Assembly: GCF_900111125.1 (NCBI RefSeq)
Contig: NZ_FOGE01000019.1
Coordinates: 26,468-90,467 of the forward strand
Direction of reading: 5' to 3'
DNA length: 64,000 bases
DNA from: Sphingobium sp. YR768
Lineage (GTDB): Bacteria; Pseudomonadota; Alphaproteobacteria; Sphingomonadales; Sphingomonadaceae
Part shown: positions 35,213 to 43,764 of the stretch, piece by piece
How the letters are laid out: the number at the start of each line of letters is the position of its first letter
Position numbering within the stretch: the stretch's first letter is position 1
The notes under the pieces: model-generated
Databases searched by the model: none
What the model was told of the DNA's origin: nothing
The model's input: the letters and a program-made list of their open reading frames with translations, nothing else
Made by a program: the position numbers and the translations under genes

Positions 35213-36445
35213 ATGAGCCTGCCACGCCCCCTCATCAACCGTGATCGCACGCAGTCGGTGCTGGAGGCATTTGGCGTGGACGCGATGGTCCTGACCGATC
35301 CGACCAGCATCTATCAGGCGACCGGCTATTGGCCCCAAACCGTGGCGATGGGTCAGATGGGTGCGGCCATGGCGGTCGTGCCTGCCGATCGGCGCCGACC
35401 GGTGGCGCTCATCACCAGCCAGTTTCTCCACTATCTCTACGATCTGGACGATGCCCCGGCGGAAAGCCCGTTGCAATTCTTTCTCTATACCGCTCCGTTC
35501 GGCATGGAAGGCGCGGCCAGCGCACCCTTGTTCCTGCCTGAAATGCCAGATGGCCGGCCCGATCCGTGGGACCGCATCACGCGTGAGGCCACATTGACAC
35601 AGCTGGAGCAACGCCCGGCCTTTCCATCGGCGCTGGCGGCCCTGAGAGGCGCGCTGGAAGAAGCCGGCGCCAAAGGCCTGATCGGTTCGGATTCGCTGTT
35701 GGTGGAAGCCTATCTGGGCTACACATTCACCTACCGCCCGGCCGACCCCTTGCTCCGCCGGATACGGATGATCAAATCGAGCGAGGAGATCGCGCTGATG
35801 CGCTATGCCGCGCGCACCAATGCGGAAGTCGCGCGCGCCTGTATCCTGTCCATGAAACCGGGCGACCGCTACGAAGACCTGCGCCGCGCTTTCTTCGCCG
35901 AAACCGGCAAGCGCGGGGGCACCGCCCTCTTCATTTCCACCGACAGCCCCTCGATCCGCCAGCGCGACGGCGTGATCCGCGAAGGACGATCCTTCCAGAT
36001 TGATGCCGTCAGCAGCTATGCCGGCTATCATGGCGATTATGGCCGCACCGTTTTTGTGGGGGAACCAGACCCCGTCATCCGCCGCACACTCGACGCCTCG
36101 ATCGTCGCGAATGAGGCAATCACCAAAATCTTGAAGCCCGGTCTTCGCTATTCGGAAGTCGCGAAAATCGGCAAGGATGCCATTCGCGATGCGGGGTATG
36201 ACGTGATCGTACCCTGCACCGCGCACAGCGTCGGCCTCTTCCACACGGACGAGGCCTACAAGGACGACGCGCTCCATTTCGTGAAGGACGATCATCTGAT
36301 CGAAAAGGACATGATCCTCAGCATCGACTGTCCCGCCCTGATCTCGGATGGCGCGGGCAATGTCCATCTGGAGGATTTGTGGCTGATTACCGAAGATGGG
36401 TGCGAGCCGCTGAACGATACCAGCGATCCATTTCTCCAGATTTGA
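35213..36445 (+). CDS. M24 family (creatinase/prolidase fold) hydrolase (copy 2)
   Basis: This 410-residue paralogue of copy 1 has the creatinase-type N-terminal domain (LINRDRTQSVLEAFGVDAMVLTDPTSIYQATGY) and a pita-bread catalytic domain. Ligand positions are Asp in FQIDAVSSY, Asp in HGDYGRTVF, His in AHSVGLFHTDE, Asp in LSIDCPA where most M24 peptidases have Glu, and Glu in VHLEDLWL. Both copies share the Glu-to-Asp change, so it is a subgroup trait rather than decay. The ATG at 35213 has AAGGAG 8 bases upstream. It is a single-gene unit ending in a hairpin shared with the convergent aldehyde dehydrogenase gene. Hydrolysis of an amide or cyclic amide intermediate is a fitting but unproven role. 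Confidence 0.88.
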   Translation: MSLPRPLINRDRTQSVLEAFGVDAMVLTDPTSIYQATGYWPQTVAMGQMGAAMAVVPADRRRPVALITSQFLHYLYDLDDAPAESPLQFFLYTAPFGMEGAASAPLFLPEMPDGRPDPWDRITREATLTQLEQRPAFPSALAALRGALEEAGAKGLIGSDSLLVEAYLGYTFTYRPADPLLRRIRMIKSSEEIALMRYAARTNAEVARACILSMKPGDRYEDLRRAFFAETGKRGGTALFISTDSPSIRQRDGVIREGRSFQIDAVSSYAGYHGDYGRTVFVGEPDPVIRRTLDASIVANEAITKILKPGLRYSEVAKIGKDAIRDAGYDVIVPCTAHSVGLFHTDEAYKDDALHFVKDDHLIEKDMILSIDCPALISDGAGNVHLEDLWLITEDGCEPLNDTSDPFLQI

Positions 36446-36453
36446 GGACAGGA

Positions 36454-36487
36454 CGCCGGAGGCTGCGCAAAGGCGCTACCTCCGGCG
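36454..36487. terminator. Bidirectional terminator hairpin
   Basis: A 9-base-pair stem (CGCCGGAGG at 36454-36462 with CCTCCGGCG at 36479-36487) and a 16-base loop lie between the convergent M24 and aldehyde dehydrogenase genes. Confidence 0.65.
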
Positions 36488-36495
36488 CATCATGA

Positions 36496-37944
36496 TCAGA
36501 CCTGCATGCAGAGATATTTCAGCTCGACATAATCCTCTATGCCGTGACGGCTGCCTTCGCGGCCGAGCCCCGATTGTTTGACACCGCCAAAGGGTGCCAC
36601 CTCGGTAGAGATCAGGCCGCTATTGATCCCGACCATCCCCGTTTCCAGCGCCTCGGCCACCCGCCAGGTCCGTGACAGATCGTTAGTGTAGACATAGGCC
36701 GCCAGCCCGAACTCGCTGTCGTTGGCGAGGGCGACGACCTCTTCCTCCGTCTCGAACCGCATGACTGCGGCGAGAGGACCGAAGGTTTCCTCCCGCGTCA
36801 CCAGCATGTCACCGGTGACGCCCGCGATGACCGTGGGTTGGAAGAAGGTGCCGCCCTGCGCATCGGGATTGCCCCCGGTCAGCACGGTCCCGCCCTTGGC
36901 CCGTGCGTCATCGACATGCGCCTGCACCTTCGCCATGGCCGCCGCGTCGATCAGCGGCCCAAGGTCGGTAGCATCGTCCAGTCCCGATCCCAGTCGCAAG
37001 GCGGCGGTACGACGCGCCAACGCCGCCACGAACCGGTCGTGAATGCCCGCCTGCGCATAAAAGCGATTGGTGCAAACGCAGGTCTGGCCGCTGTTGCGGA
37101 ATTTGGACTGGATAGCGCCCTCTACCGCAGCGTCCAGATCCGCATCGTCGAACACGATGAACGGCGCATTTCCGCCCAACTCCAAGCTCATTTTCTTCAC
37201 GCTGTCCGCCGACTGGCGCATCAGCGCGCGCCCCACGGCGGTCGATCCGGTGAAGCTGATCTTGCGCACGTCAGTATTGCCCGTCAGTTCGCCACCGATC
37301 GCTAGCGCGTCGCCAGTCACGATATTGAGCAAGCCAGCGGGCAGTCCGGCCTCCTCCGCCAGCGCAGCCAGCGCAGCCAGCGCCAGCGCGGACAGAGGCG
37401 TCTGGGGTGCGGGCTTCAACACGACGGCGCATCCGGCCGCCAGGGCGGGCGCAATCTTGCGCGTGATCATCGCACTGGGGAAATTCCAAGGCGTAATCGC
37501 GCCGACGACACCGATGGGCTGGCGCAGCACCACGATCCGCTTGTTGGCGGCATGACCTGGAATGACCTCGCCATAAACGCGCCTGGCTTCTTCGGCGAAC
37601 CATTCCAGGAACGACGCCGCATAGCCGATCTCGCCCATCGCCTCGCGCAGGGGCTTGCCCTGCTCGCGGGTCAGCAGGCGGGCCAGTGCATCGCGTTCTT
37701 CCAGCATCAGATCATGGAAGCGTCGCAGGATACGCGCGCGCTCGGCTGCCGGGCGCTTCGCCCATGGCCCCATCGCACGCCTGCTCGCCGCGATCGCGCG
37801 CGCCGTTTCGGCGGCACCCATGTCCGGCACATGGGCAATGATCTCTCCCGTTGCCGGGTCCGTCACCGCCACCATGCCGCCGCCATCGGCCCCGACCCAT
37901 TGGCCGTCGATATAGGCGTGCTGTTTCAACAACTGTCGTGCCAT
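36496..37944 (-). CDS. NAD(P)-dependent aldehyde dehydrogenase, succinate-semialdehyde type
   Basis: This 482-residue aldehyde dehydrogenase is of the GabD-like group. It has AYIDGQWVGADGGGMVAVTDPATGE, the PWNFPSAMITRKIAPALAAGC segment, the catalytic Glu in MSLELGGNAPFIVFDDADLD and the nucleophile in NSGQTCVCTNRFY. Such enzymes oxidise succinate semialdehyde or similar omega-aldehydo acids to diacids. The ATG at 37944 is used because GAAGG lies 5 bases upstream; an ATG at 37956 would add four residues. It is downstream of the FAD hydroxylase gene on the same strand (gap 125 bases, including an 18-base palindrome), so it may be co-transcribed or have its own promoter. Two further aldehyde dehydrogenases are in the island. 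Confidence 0.92.
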   Translation of the reverse strand: MARQLLKQHAYIDGQWVGADGGGMVAVTDPATGEIIAHVPDMGAAETARAIAASRRAMGPWAKRPAAERARILRRFHDLMLEERDALARLLTREQGKPLREAMGEIGYAASFLEWFAEEARRVYGEVIPGHAANKRIVVLRQPIGVVGAITPWNFPSAMITRKIAPALAAGCAVVLKPAPQTPLSALALAALAALAEEAGLPAGLLNIVTGDALAIGGELTGNTDVRKISFTGSTAVGRALMRQSADSVKKMSLELGGNAPFIVFDDADLDAAVEGAIQSKFRNSGQTCVCTNRFYAQAGIHDRFVAALARRTAALRLGSGLDDATDLGPLIDAAAMAKVQAHVDDARAKGGTVLTGGNPDAQGGTFFQPTVIAGVTGDMLVTREETFGPLAAVMRFETEEEVVALANDSEFGLAAYVYTNDLSRTWRVAEALETGMVGINSGLISTEVAPFGGVKQSGLGREGSRHGIEDYVELKYLCMQV

Positions 37945-38040
37945 GGGCCTTCGCATTCCTTTTCAAGATGAGGGCGGAAATGGCGCCCCCATGCTTGCCG
38001 GAACCGACATTCCCACCATTGACGATCTCTGGTTCCGGGC

Positions 38041-38058
38041 ATGATCCGGCCGGATCAT
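38041..38058. promoter_or_regulatory. Perfect 18-base palindrome between two catabolic genes
   Basis: ATGATCCGGCCGGATCAT is a perfect palindrome located 10 bases past the FAD hydroxylase stop and 97 bases upstream of the aldehyde dehydrogenase start. It lacks a T tract and a loop, so an operator or a processing or attenuation site is as possible as a terminator. Confidence 0.4.
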
Positions 38059-38068
38059 ACCCCTGCTA

Positions 38069-39277
38069 TCAAGTGATGGCAGCGGCGTCGGCAAGGCTGC
38101 TGAACATCGCCTGTTTCAGCAGATAGGCGCGACGACGACCCGGATCATTGGCCAGCGCCTGCATCGCGTCCTGCCGACGCTGATGCGCCTCGCTCTGGCC
38201 GCCGCGCATGATCGCCATATTCTCGATCGTCTGCTGCTGGGTAAAGGCATGAGTCACGGTACGACGCTGGCGGTCGTAGAGCTGGAGCAGGTCCGGGCTG
38301 CCTTCGCCGCGCAATATCTTCACCAGCTTCTCGCAGCCGTTAAAGGCGTCGTGAATGCCGCTATTCATGCCGAACCCGCCCAGCGGATTATTGAGATGCG
38401 CCGAATCGCCCATCAGCAGCACGCGATTGACGTGGAAGCTCTTCGCGACGCGCTGATGGACGCGATACAGGGTGCGATGTTCGGTCTGAACGGCTTCGCC
38501 GTCGGCCAGCAGTCCACCGAACACCTGGTTCTTCTTGGCATCCGACGTCAGCCAGGCCGGGTCTTCGTCCAGTCCCGCCGGAACCAGAACCCGCCATACC
38601 GATGGGACGCGCAACAGCACCAGCCATTCGTCGGGATCGGAGACATAGTTGACGTGCGACAGGTTGGGGATTTCGTCGTGGATCGGCTGCTTCGTGCTCA
38701 GGCACAGGAAATGTTCGGGGTAGGTAAAACCGTCAAACTCGATGTCCAGCCACTTGCGGACCAGCGAGTTGGCACCGTCCGCCCCGATCAGATAGTCCGC
38801 GCGGACTTGGCTGATGCCGGTCATATGTTCGAGCGAAACGGTGACCCCGTCATTATCCTGTTCGAAATGGATAACGCGATGGCCGTACATCACCTGCGCG
38901 TTGGGCATTTCCTGCAACCGTTCGGCCAGCTTGCGGGCAAGATAATATTGCTCGCACTGGATACGGAACGGAAAGCGCGTGACATCGCTGATCTCGCTCA
39001 AGTCGAATGACAGGACTTCACCAGTCTTGCGGTCGCGCCAGCAATAGACGGGCGCGTTTAGCCCGGTTTCCATCAAATAGTCGCTGATGCCCAGCGTATC
39101 GAGCATTTCGAGCGTCGGCGGATGAAAAGTCGAGGCACGCAGATCCTGTGCCGCGTCCGGCCCGGTTTCGGCGAGCATAACATCGATGCCCTGCTGCGCG
39201 AGGTAAGTGGCAGCTACGCAGCCGACTGGCCCCGCACCGGCGATGACGACCTGAACCCTCTTTGGGTGAGCGGACAT
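38069..39277 (-). CDS. FAD-dependent aromatic/heterocycle hydroxylase (MhpA/PHBH-like)
   Basis: This 402-residue class A flavoprotein monooxygenase has the N-terminal dinucleotide-binding motif VVIAGAGPVGCVAATYLAQQGIDVMLAE, the middle DG motif YLIGADGANSLVRKWL and the C-terminal FAD motif LLMGDSAHLNNPLGGFGMNSGIHDAFN. Such enzymes hydroxylate aromatic or heteroaromatic rings using NAD(P)H. The C-terminus is short, without the extra thioredoxin-like domain of phenol hydroxylases. It lies 121 bases downstream of the Asp/Glu-racemase-like gene on the same strand. This resembles nicotinate-type clusters, where a flavin hydroxylase and a maleate isomerase-like protein occur together, but the sequence does not name a ring substrate. 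Confidence 0.9.
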   Translation of the reverse strand: MSAHPKRVQVVIAGAGPVGCVAATYLAQQGIDVMLAETGPDAAQDLRASTFHPPTLEMLDTLGISDYLMETGLNAPVYCWRDRKTGEVLSFDLSEISDVTRFPFRIQCEQYYLARKLAERLQEMPNAQVMYGHRVIHFEQDNDGVTVSLEHMTGISQVRADYLIGADGANSLVRKWLDIEFDGFTYPEHFLCLSTKQPIHDEIPNLSHVNYVSDPDEWLVLLRVPSVWRVLVPAGLDEDPAWLTSDAKKNQVFGGLLADGEAVQTEHRTLYRVHQRVAKSFHVNRVLLMGDSAHLNNPLGGFGMNSGIHDAFNGCEKLVKILRGEGSPDLLQLYDRQRRTVTHAFTQQQTIENMAIMRGGQSEAHQRRQDAMQALANDPGRRRAYLLKQAMFSSLADAAAIT

Positions 39278-39398
39278 GCGATTATGATCCCCTGATAGAT
39301 TGGAAGCGAGACTAGGGACGGGTAGGAAGAGGCTCTAGGAAGCTTCGCCGCTTGACCGCTGCGCGATCATTCCGGCCGATGCGTTGAGCGTCGGGCGA

Positions 39399-40175
39399 TC
39401 AAAACTCTGCGAGCAATCGGCCAAAACCGGGCATCCGATCCGGGATGCCGTTCGCGCGCAGGGCGTGCCAGTAAGTGGCGGTGTTGATCGCGATCACCGG
39501 CTTGCCCAGCCACAATTCGGCGGCGGCGGCGAGGCGGATGTTCGAGACATTGGTGCCGACCTGAATGATCGCATCGACATCGTCGCCATCCAGCGTCTTC
39601 ATCGTATCGCGCAATGTTTGCGGCGTTTGTTCCGCGATCGCCAGCCAGGACGGGCATTGCAATGCCGCATCCCGCACCGTGTCATAGCCATGGTCCGCCA
39701 GAAAGCGCCGCACCTGATCGTTGGCGGCAGGATAATAGGGCGAAAAAAATGCAACGCGCTTTACGTTGCCATAGGTCTGAAGCGCGGCGACCACCGCCTC
39801 CGCCCCCGTCGTGACGCCCAGGCCCGACAGTGCTTCGATCGATTCGCGCCATTTACGCGCGCCTTCCGCGCCGCCGAAAAAGGTTACGGCCGACATGCCC
39901 ATGACCAGATAGTCCGGCTGGCACGTCATCACGCCACGCACCGCCGCGGCCGTATTGCCGTCGATGTCCGCCACGCCGGCCATGAACGTCTCGTTCGACA
40001 CGGCGCTGGGATTATCAACGACGATCCGGCTATAGTGGTTGGTGACGCCCCATGGGCGCATGTCGTCGAAATCGGGCTGGACCACCGTATTGGTCGATGG
40101 ACCCAAAATACCGAATTTGCGGCGGAAGGCTAGGACATCGCGGCCGTGAATATGTGGTGCGCTGGCTATCGTCAC
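39399..40175 (-). CDS. Asp/Glu racemase superfamily protein lacking both catalytic cysteines
   Basis: This 258-residue protein has the maleate isomerase/arylmalonate decarboxylase pattern: KFGILGPSTNTVVQPDFDDM at the N-terminus, a first active-site loop VMGMSAVTFFGGAEG and a second loop IIQVGTNVSNIRLAAAAELWLGKPVIAINTATYWHALR. In maleate isomerases each loop carries a catalytic Cys (CTS and CTN contexts). Here the first is Met94 or Ser95 and the second is Gly207, so standard two-Cys chemistry is not possible. It could be a decarboxylase or isomerase variant, a lyase, or a protein that lost activity; the otherwise good conservation argues against decay. It precedes the FAD hydroxylase gene on the same strand and diverges from a second FAD hydroxylase. 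Confidence 0.82.
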   Translation of the reverse strand: MTIASAPHIHGRDVLAFRRKFGILGPSTNTVVQPDFDDMRPWGVTNHYSRIVVDNPSAVSNETFMAGVADIDGNTAAAVRGVMTCQPDYLVMGMSAVTFFGGAEGARKWRESIEALSGLGVTTGAEAVVAALQTYGNVKRVAFFSPYYPAANDQVRRFLADHGYDTVRDAALQCPSWLAIAEQTPQTLRDTMKTLDGDDVDAIIQVGTNVSNIRLAAAAELWLGKPVIAINTATYWHALRANGIPDRMPGFGRLLAEF

Positions 40176-40271
40176 GGGCTGCCCCTCGTATCAGTGAATG
40201 CACCGGCATCCACATGTCCTCACCCTCTGGACTAACCGCTTGCGAAAGCGGCTGGACCCTGGCGGCACGAT

Positions 40272-40288
40272 TATCCGCCAGCCGATCA
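40272..40288. promoter_or_regulatory. Weak island operator site 3 (TATCCG-CCAGC-CGATCA)
   Basis: The left half and spacer match the 17-base family fully, while the right half has two changes. It lies 97 bases upstream of the Asp/Glu-racemase-like start in the divergent 230-base region 40176-40405. That region also has a small hairpin (CCGCTT at 40236-40241 with AAGCGG at 40246-40251). Confidence 0.35.
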
Positions 40289-40309
40289 GCAATTGGTGTG
40301 AGCGGGGGA

Positions 40310-40326
40310 TGACCGCTGCACGGATA
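40310..40326. promoter_or_regulatory. Island operator site 4 (TGACCG-CTGCA-CGGATA)
   Basis: Both halves fit the TRNCCG and CGGAYA arms, but the spacer differs from the common CAG type. It is 79 bases upstream of the FAD hydroxylase start at 40406 and 22 bases from weak site 3, suggesting a two-site promoter for this divergent pair. Confidence 0.45.
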
Positions 40327-40405
40327 GTCGGGCAGCAGGCCTCGCGCGGCTTTTGCGGCGCGTCAAAACCGGGCTAAAGGCGTGTCGACCAGTCTTGGAG
40401 TATCC

Positions 40406-41557
40406 ATGGGACCGAGTACGAAAATCATAGTTGTAGGTGGCGGTATCGGCGGAATGACCGCTGCCGTTGCGATGGCGCAGGCCGGCATGGCCGTTACGCT
40501 GCTGGAAGCGGCGCCGCAATTTGGCGAGATTGGCGCCGGTGTAACCCTGTCGCCCAACGCCATGAAGGCGCTGGACCATATCGGCATTTGCGAGGATGTG
40601 GCCCGCGCCGGTATCGAACCAACGCGCCAGCGTATCCAGCATTGGCAGGACGGACGGATTCTGCGCCCCGTCGAACGCGCCGATCAACGCGCGAAATATG
40701 GCGCACCCTATGTGACCATCCACCGAGCCGACCTGCATGCCGAACTGATGAAGGCAGCGCAGGCTGCTGGCGTTATATTGCTTCAGGATGCAGCGGTCAC
40801 CGATAGCGAAGGCAATAGCGTCATCTTGCATGATGGTCGCCGTCTGGAAGCCGATGTCATCGTCGGCGCCGACGGCGTGAAATCCGTCATTCGTAGCCGT
40901 TTCGAAACCACGCCTCCGCATTTTACCGGCCATGTCGCCTGGCGCGCGCTGGTGCCAGCGGAAGGGGACATGATCCCGCTCGCGGAATATCCCGGCATTC
41001 ATATCGGCGCGGGCCGCATGATCACGCGCTATCCGGTGCGCGGCGGCACTCTGCTCAACCTCGTCTTCTTCGCCCGGCAGGATGGATGGACGGACGAAGG
41101 CTGGACGATCCCTGCCGATGTTTCCGATCTGACTGCCACCTACGAAGGCTGGTGCGAAGAGGTGCAGGCGATGATCGCCGCTGCCGGACGCGGTCGTCTG
41201 TTCAAATGGGCGATCAATGCGCGTGGTCCGCTGACCGACTGGGTGGTCGAAGATCGCGTGACGCTGCTGGGCGATGCCGCCCATGCCATGACCCCGTTTC
41301 TAGGCCATGGCGCGGCCTGTGCGCTGGAGGACGCGGTCGTGCTATCGCGCGCACTGGAAGCCAGCGACACCGTCGCCCAAGGCCTGCGCCGTTATGTCGC
41401 CGCCAGACATGAACGCACCAGCTTCATCCAGGCGGAATCAAACGCCAATGCAGACCGTATGCAGGGACAGGACAGCGACACGTTCGGCCTTGCCACATTG
41501 CGCGATGAAGAATCGCTTGGCCTCTTCACTTATGACTGCAGGACTGTCGCCATATGA
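40406..41557 (+). CDS. FAD-dependent hydroxylase, salicylate/6-hydroxynicotinate type
   Basis: This 383-residue class A flavin monooxygenase has IIVVGGGIGGMTAAVAMAQAGMAVTLLEAA at the N-terminus, the FGEIGAGVTLSPNAMKAL segment typical of salicylate hydroxylase and 6-hydroxynicotinate 3-monooxygenase, the DG motif VIVGADGVKSVIRSRF, and VTLLGDAAHAMTPFLGHGAACALEDAVVLSRAL. These enzymes often couple hydroxylation to decarboxylation of aromatic acids. The ATG at 40406 is chosen because GGAG lies 6 bases upstream; a GTG at 40382 is in frame but lacks such a site. It overlaps the aldehyde dehydrogenase gene by 4 bases, so the pair is one operon, divergent from the racemase-like gene. Substrate unknown. 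Confidence 0.92.
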   Translation: MGPSTKIIVVGGGIGGMTAAVAMAQAGMAVTLLEAAPQFGEIGAGVTLSPNAMKALDHIGICEDVARAGIEPTRQRIQHWQDGRILRPVERADQRAKYGAPYVTIHRADLHAELMKAAQAAGVILLQDAAVTDSEGNSVILHDGRRLEADVIVGADGVKSVIRSRFETTPPHFTGHVAWRALVPAEGDMIPLAEYPGIHIGAGRMITRYPVRGGTLLNLVFFARQDGWTDEGWTIPADVSDLTATYEGWCEEVQAMIAAAGRGRLFKWAINARGPLTDWVVEDRVTLLGDAAHAMTPFLGHGAACALEDAVVLSRALEASDTVAQGLRRYVAARHERTSFIQAESNANADRMQGQDSDTFGLATLRDEESLGLFTYDCRTVAI

Positions 41558-43062
41558 TCGCTCCCAGCCCCTTTGACGGCCACGCAATATCCGACGCCAC
41601 ACGTGCGTTTCTGCATGGCCCCCATCGGCTGTTCATCGACGGCGCCTGGGTGGATGCCAGAGCCGGCGCAAGCCATGTTACCAGCGACCCCGCCACAGGC
41701 ATCGAACTGGCGCGGTTCCAGGTCGGCGATGCTGGCGACATGGATGACGCGGTGCGCGCCGCCGCGCGCGCCTTTCTGCCCTGGTCACGCTTTACTGCGG
41801 CGAAGCGATCTGCCCTGCTCTTCCGTCTGGCACGGATCATGGAAGATAATGCCGATCTGCTGACGGAACTGGACGTCATCGACAATGGCATGCCGATCAA
41901 TATCGCCCGCTTAACGGTCGATAATTGTGTGGAGATGGTCGATTATTATGCGGGCGCCATCCTGCGCATCGAGGGCGTTACCATGCCGCCGCCCCGGCAT
42001 ATCGCCGATATGGGCGAAGCGCTGACCTATACGTTGCGCGAACCCGTGGGCGTCGTCGGCCTGATCGTTCCGTGGAACGTCCCCTTGTCGACAGCCATTT
42101 TGAAGCTGGCCCCCGCGCTCGCCGCAGGATGCACCGCCGTGGTCAAGCCGTCGGAAGAAACGCCGTTGTCGTTACTGGCGCTGGGACAAATGGTGCTGGA
42201 CGCGGGTTTCCCGGCGGGCGTCGTCAATATCGTGAACGGTTTCGGCCCGGCGGTCGGCGCACCGTTGGCCGAACATCCGCTAGTGGACAAGATCAGCTTC
42301 ACCGGATCGACGGCCACTGGTCGCCGAATCGTTCAGGCCGCTCTGGGCAACCTCAAGAAAGTGTCGCTGGAACTGGGCGGCAAATCCCCCGTCGTCGTGA
42401 TGCCCGACGCCGATCTGGATCAAGCGGTACCGGGCGTCGCGCTGGCCACCTTCTTCCTTCAGGGACAGAATTGCATGGCCGGCACCCGCATCTTTGCCCA
42501 TGCCGATATTCACGACCGGCTGATCGAAGGGTTGGCGACCTTCTCGCAATATATGACGCTGGGTCATGGCCTGTCACCCGACACCCATCAAGGACCGCTG
42601 ATTTCGCAAGGGCATATGAACAAGGTTCTGGGCCATATCGAAAAGGCGAAGCAAGAGGGCGCACGGCTCGTCTGTGGCGGCGCCAAAGTAGACCGGCCCG
42701 GCTGGTTCGTGCAGCCCACCATATTCGCCGACACGCGCGGCGACATGGCGATCGAGCGCGAGGAAATTTTCGGCCCGGTCATGGCCGTCCGCAAGTTCGA
42801 TACGATGGATCTGGATGCGATTGCAGAGCTGGCCAATGACAGCATCTATGGTCTGTCGGGCAGCGTCTGGACGCGCGACCTGTCCACCGCGCACCGTCTG
42901 GTCGCCCGCATCCGTTCGGGCCACGTATCCATCAACACCCACGGCGCGGTCGGCACGAACGTTCCGTTCGGCGGCTATGGCCAGTCGGGCTGGGGCCGCG
43001 AATTCGGTAAAGACGGGCTGGACGCCTTTCTGGAAACGAAAGCCGTCACGACGCGGCTGTGA
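41554..43062 (+). CDS. NAD(P)-dependent aldehyde dehydrogenase (copy 2)
   Basis: This 502-residue aldehyde dehydrogenase has LFIDGAWVDARAGASHVTSDPATGIE, the PWNVPLSTAILKLAPALAAGC segment, catalytic Glu in VSLELGGKSPVVVMPDADLD and the nucleophile Cys in FLQGQNCMAGTRIF. It resembles the broad phenylacetaldehyde/betaine-aldehyde group and is closer to the third copy at 47938 than to the succinate-semialdehyde type at 36496. Its start overlaps the FAD hydroxylase stop (ATGA), so an aldehyde formed after the hydroxylation step is a likely substrate. It ends 16 bases before a perfect bidirectional terminator shared with the amidase-hydantoinase operon coming from the other side. Confidence 0.93.
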   Translation: MIAPSPFDGHAISDATRAFLHGPHRLFIDGAWVDARAGASHVTSDPATGIELARFQVGDAGDMDDAVRAAARAFLPWSRFTAAKRSALLFRLARIMEDNADLLTELDVIDNGMPINIARLTVDNCVEMVDYYAGAILRIEGVTMPPPRHIADMGEALTYTLREPVGVVGLIVPWNVPLSTAILKLAPALAAGCTAVVKPSEETPLSLLALGQMVLDAGFPAGVVNIVNGFGPAVGAPLAEHPLVDKISFTGSTATGRRIVQAALGNLKKVSLELGGKSPVVVMPDADLDQAVPGVALATFFLQGQNCMAGTRIFAHADIHDRLIEGLATFSQYMTLGHGLSPDTHQGPLISQGHMNKVLGHIEKAKQEGARLVCGGAKVDRPGWFVQPTIFADTRGDMAIEREEIFGPVMAVRKFDTMDLDAIAELANDSIYGLSGSVWTRDLSTAHRLVARIRSGHVSINTHGAVGTNVPFGGYGQSGWGREFGKDGLDAFLETKAVTTRL

Positions 43063-43072
43063 CGCGCTATGC

Positions 43073-43113
43073 AAAAAAGGGGGCGCGGATCATGATCCGC
43101 GCCCCCTTTTTTT
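43073..43113. terminator. Strong bidirectional rho-independent terminator
   Basis: A perfect 28-base palindrome (14+14, 43079-43106, arm GGGGGCGCGGATCA) is flanked by six A on the left and seven T on the right, so it can stop transcription from both directions between the convergent aldehyde dehydrogenase and amidase genes. Confidence 0.95.
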
Positions 43114-43137
43114 GTCCGGCAATCCTCAAGCTTCTGC

Positions 43138-43764
43138 CTATGCGCAGCCGATCATGTCGATTGCGCGCGCTTCGGATATGACTTCGGCATATTTCGCCTG
43201 AAGGTCGAACAGGTTGGCCTCATGCGGTCCGGGATGACGATCGCCGCATGCCTCGCGCACGACGAAGGGCCGAAAGCCGTTCTGCAAGGCATCGAGCGCC
43301 GTCGCCCGCACGCAACCGGATGTCGAAAAGCCAGTGATGAGCAGCGTGTCGATCCCCTGGGCCGTCAGCGTGGAGGCCAGAGACGTCCCGAAAAACGCTG
43401 ACGCATATTGTTTCGATACGATCGTGTCATCGGGCAGCGGCTGGAGCGTGTCGGGAAACGCCCCCATGGCCGATCCGCGCTGGAAAGCGGCAAGGGCAGG
43501 CACTTTGGCATAGAATAGCCCGCCATCGGCCCCACCCGGCTGATAGACGACATTCGTAAAAATGACCGGCAAGGCAACAGCGCGCGCCGACCCCACCAGC
43601 CGTTCGTTGGCGGCGAGCGCCACTTCGAACGCCGGATCGTAAAGCACCGAACCCGGCGTCAGATAGGCCACCACCACATCGACGATCAGCAACGCGGGGC
43701 GCTTGCCGAAGGGGAGCGCCCCATCGAACGCCCCGGCATAATTATCCTTAAGCTCCGCGCTCAT
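43138..43764 (-). CDS. Isochorismatase-fold amidase, N-carbamoylsarcosine amidase type (copy 2)
   Basis: This 208-residue cysteine amidase has catalytic Asp29 (ALLIVDVVVAYL), Lys118 (IVSKQYASAFFGT) and Cys151 (FSTSGCVRATALDALQNGF). The STSGCVRAT loop and the following GDRHPGPHEANLFDLQAKYAEV match N-carbamoylsarcosine amidohydrolases and NicF. I start it at the ATG at 43764, in a 4-base overlap with the hydantoinase B stop. Its direct coupling to hydantoinase A and B reproduces the arrangement expected for hydantoin breakdown: the hydantoinase opens the ring to an N-carbamoyl acid and this enzyme removes the carbamoyl or amide group. Compared with copy 1 at 18325 it has a shorter N-terminus. 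Confidence 0.9.
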   Translation of the reverse strand: MSAELKDNYAGAFDGALPFGKRPALLIVDVVVAYLTPGSVLYDPAFEVALAANERLVGSARAVALPVIFTNVVYQPGGADGGLFYAKVPALAAFQRGSAMGAFPDTLQPLPDDTIVSKQYASAFFGTSLASTLTAQGIDTLLITGFSTSGCVRATALDALQNGFRPFVVREACGDRHPGPHEANLFDLQAKYAEVISEARAIDMIGCA

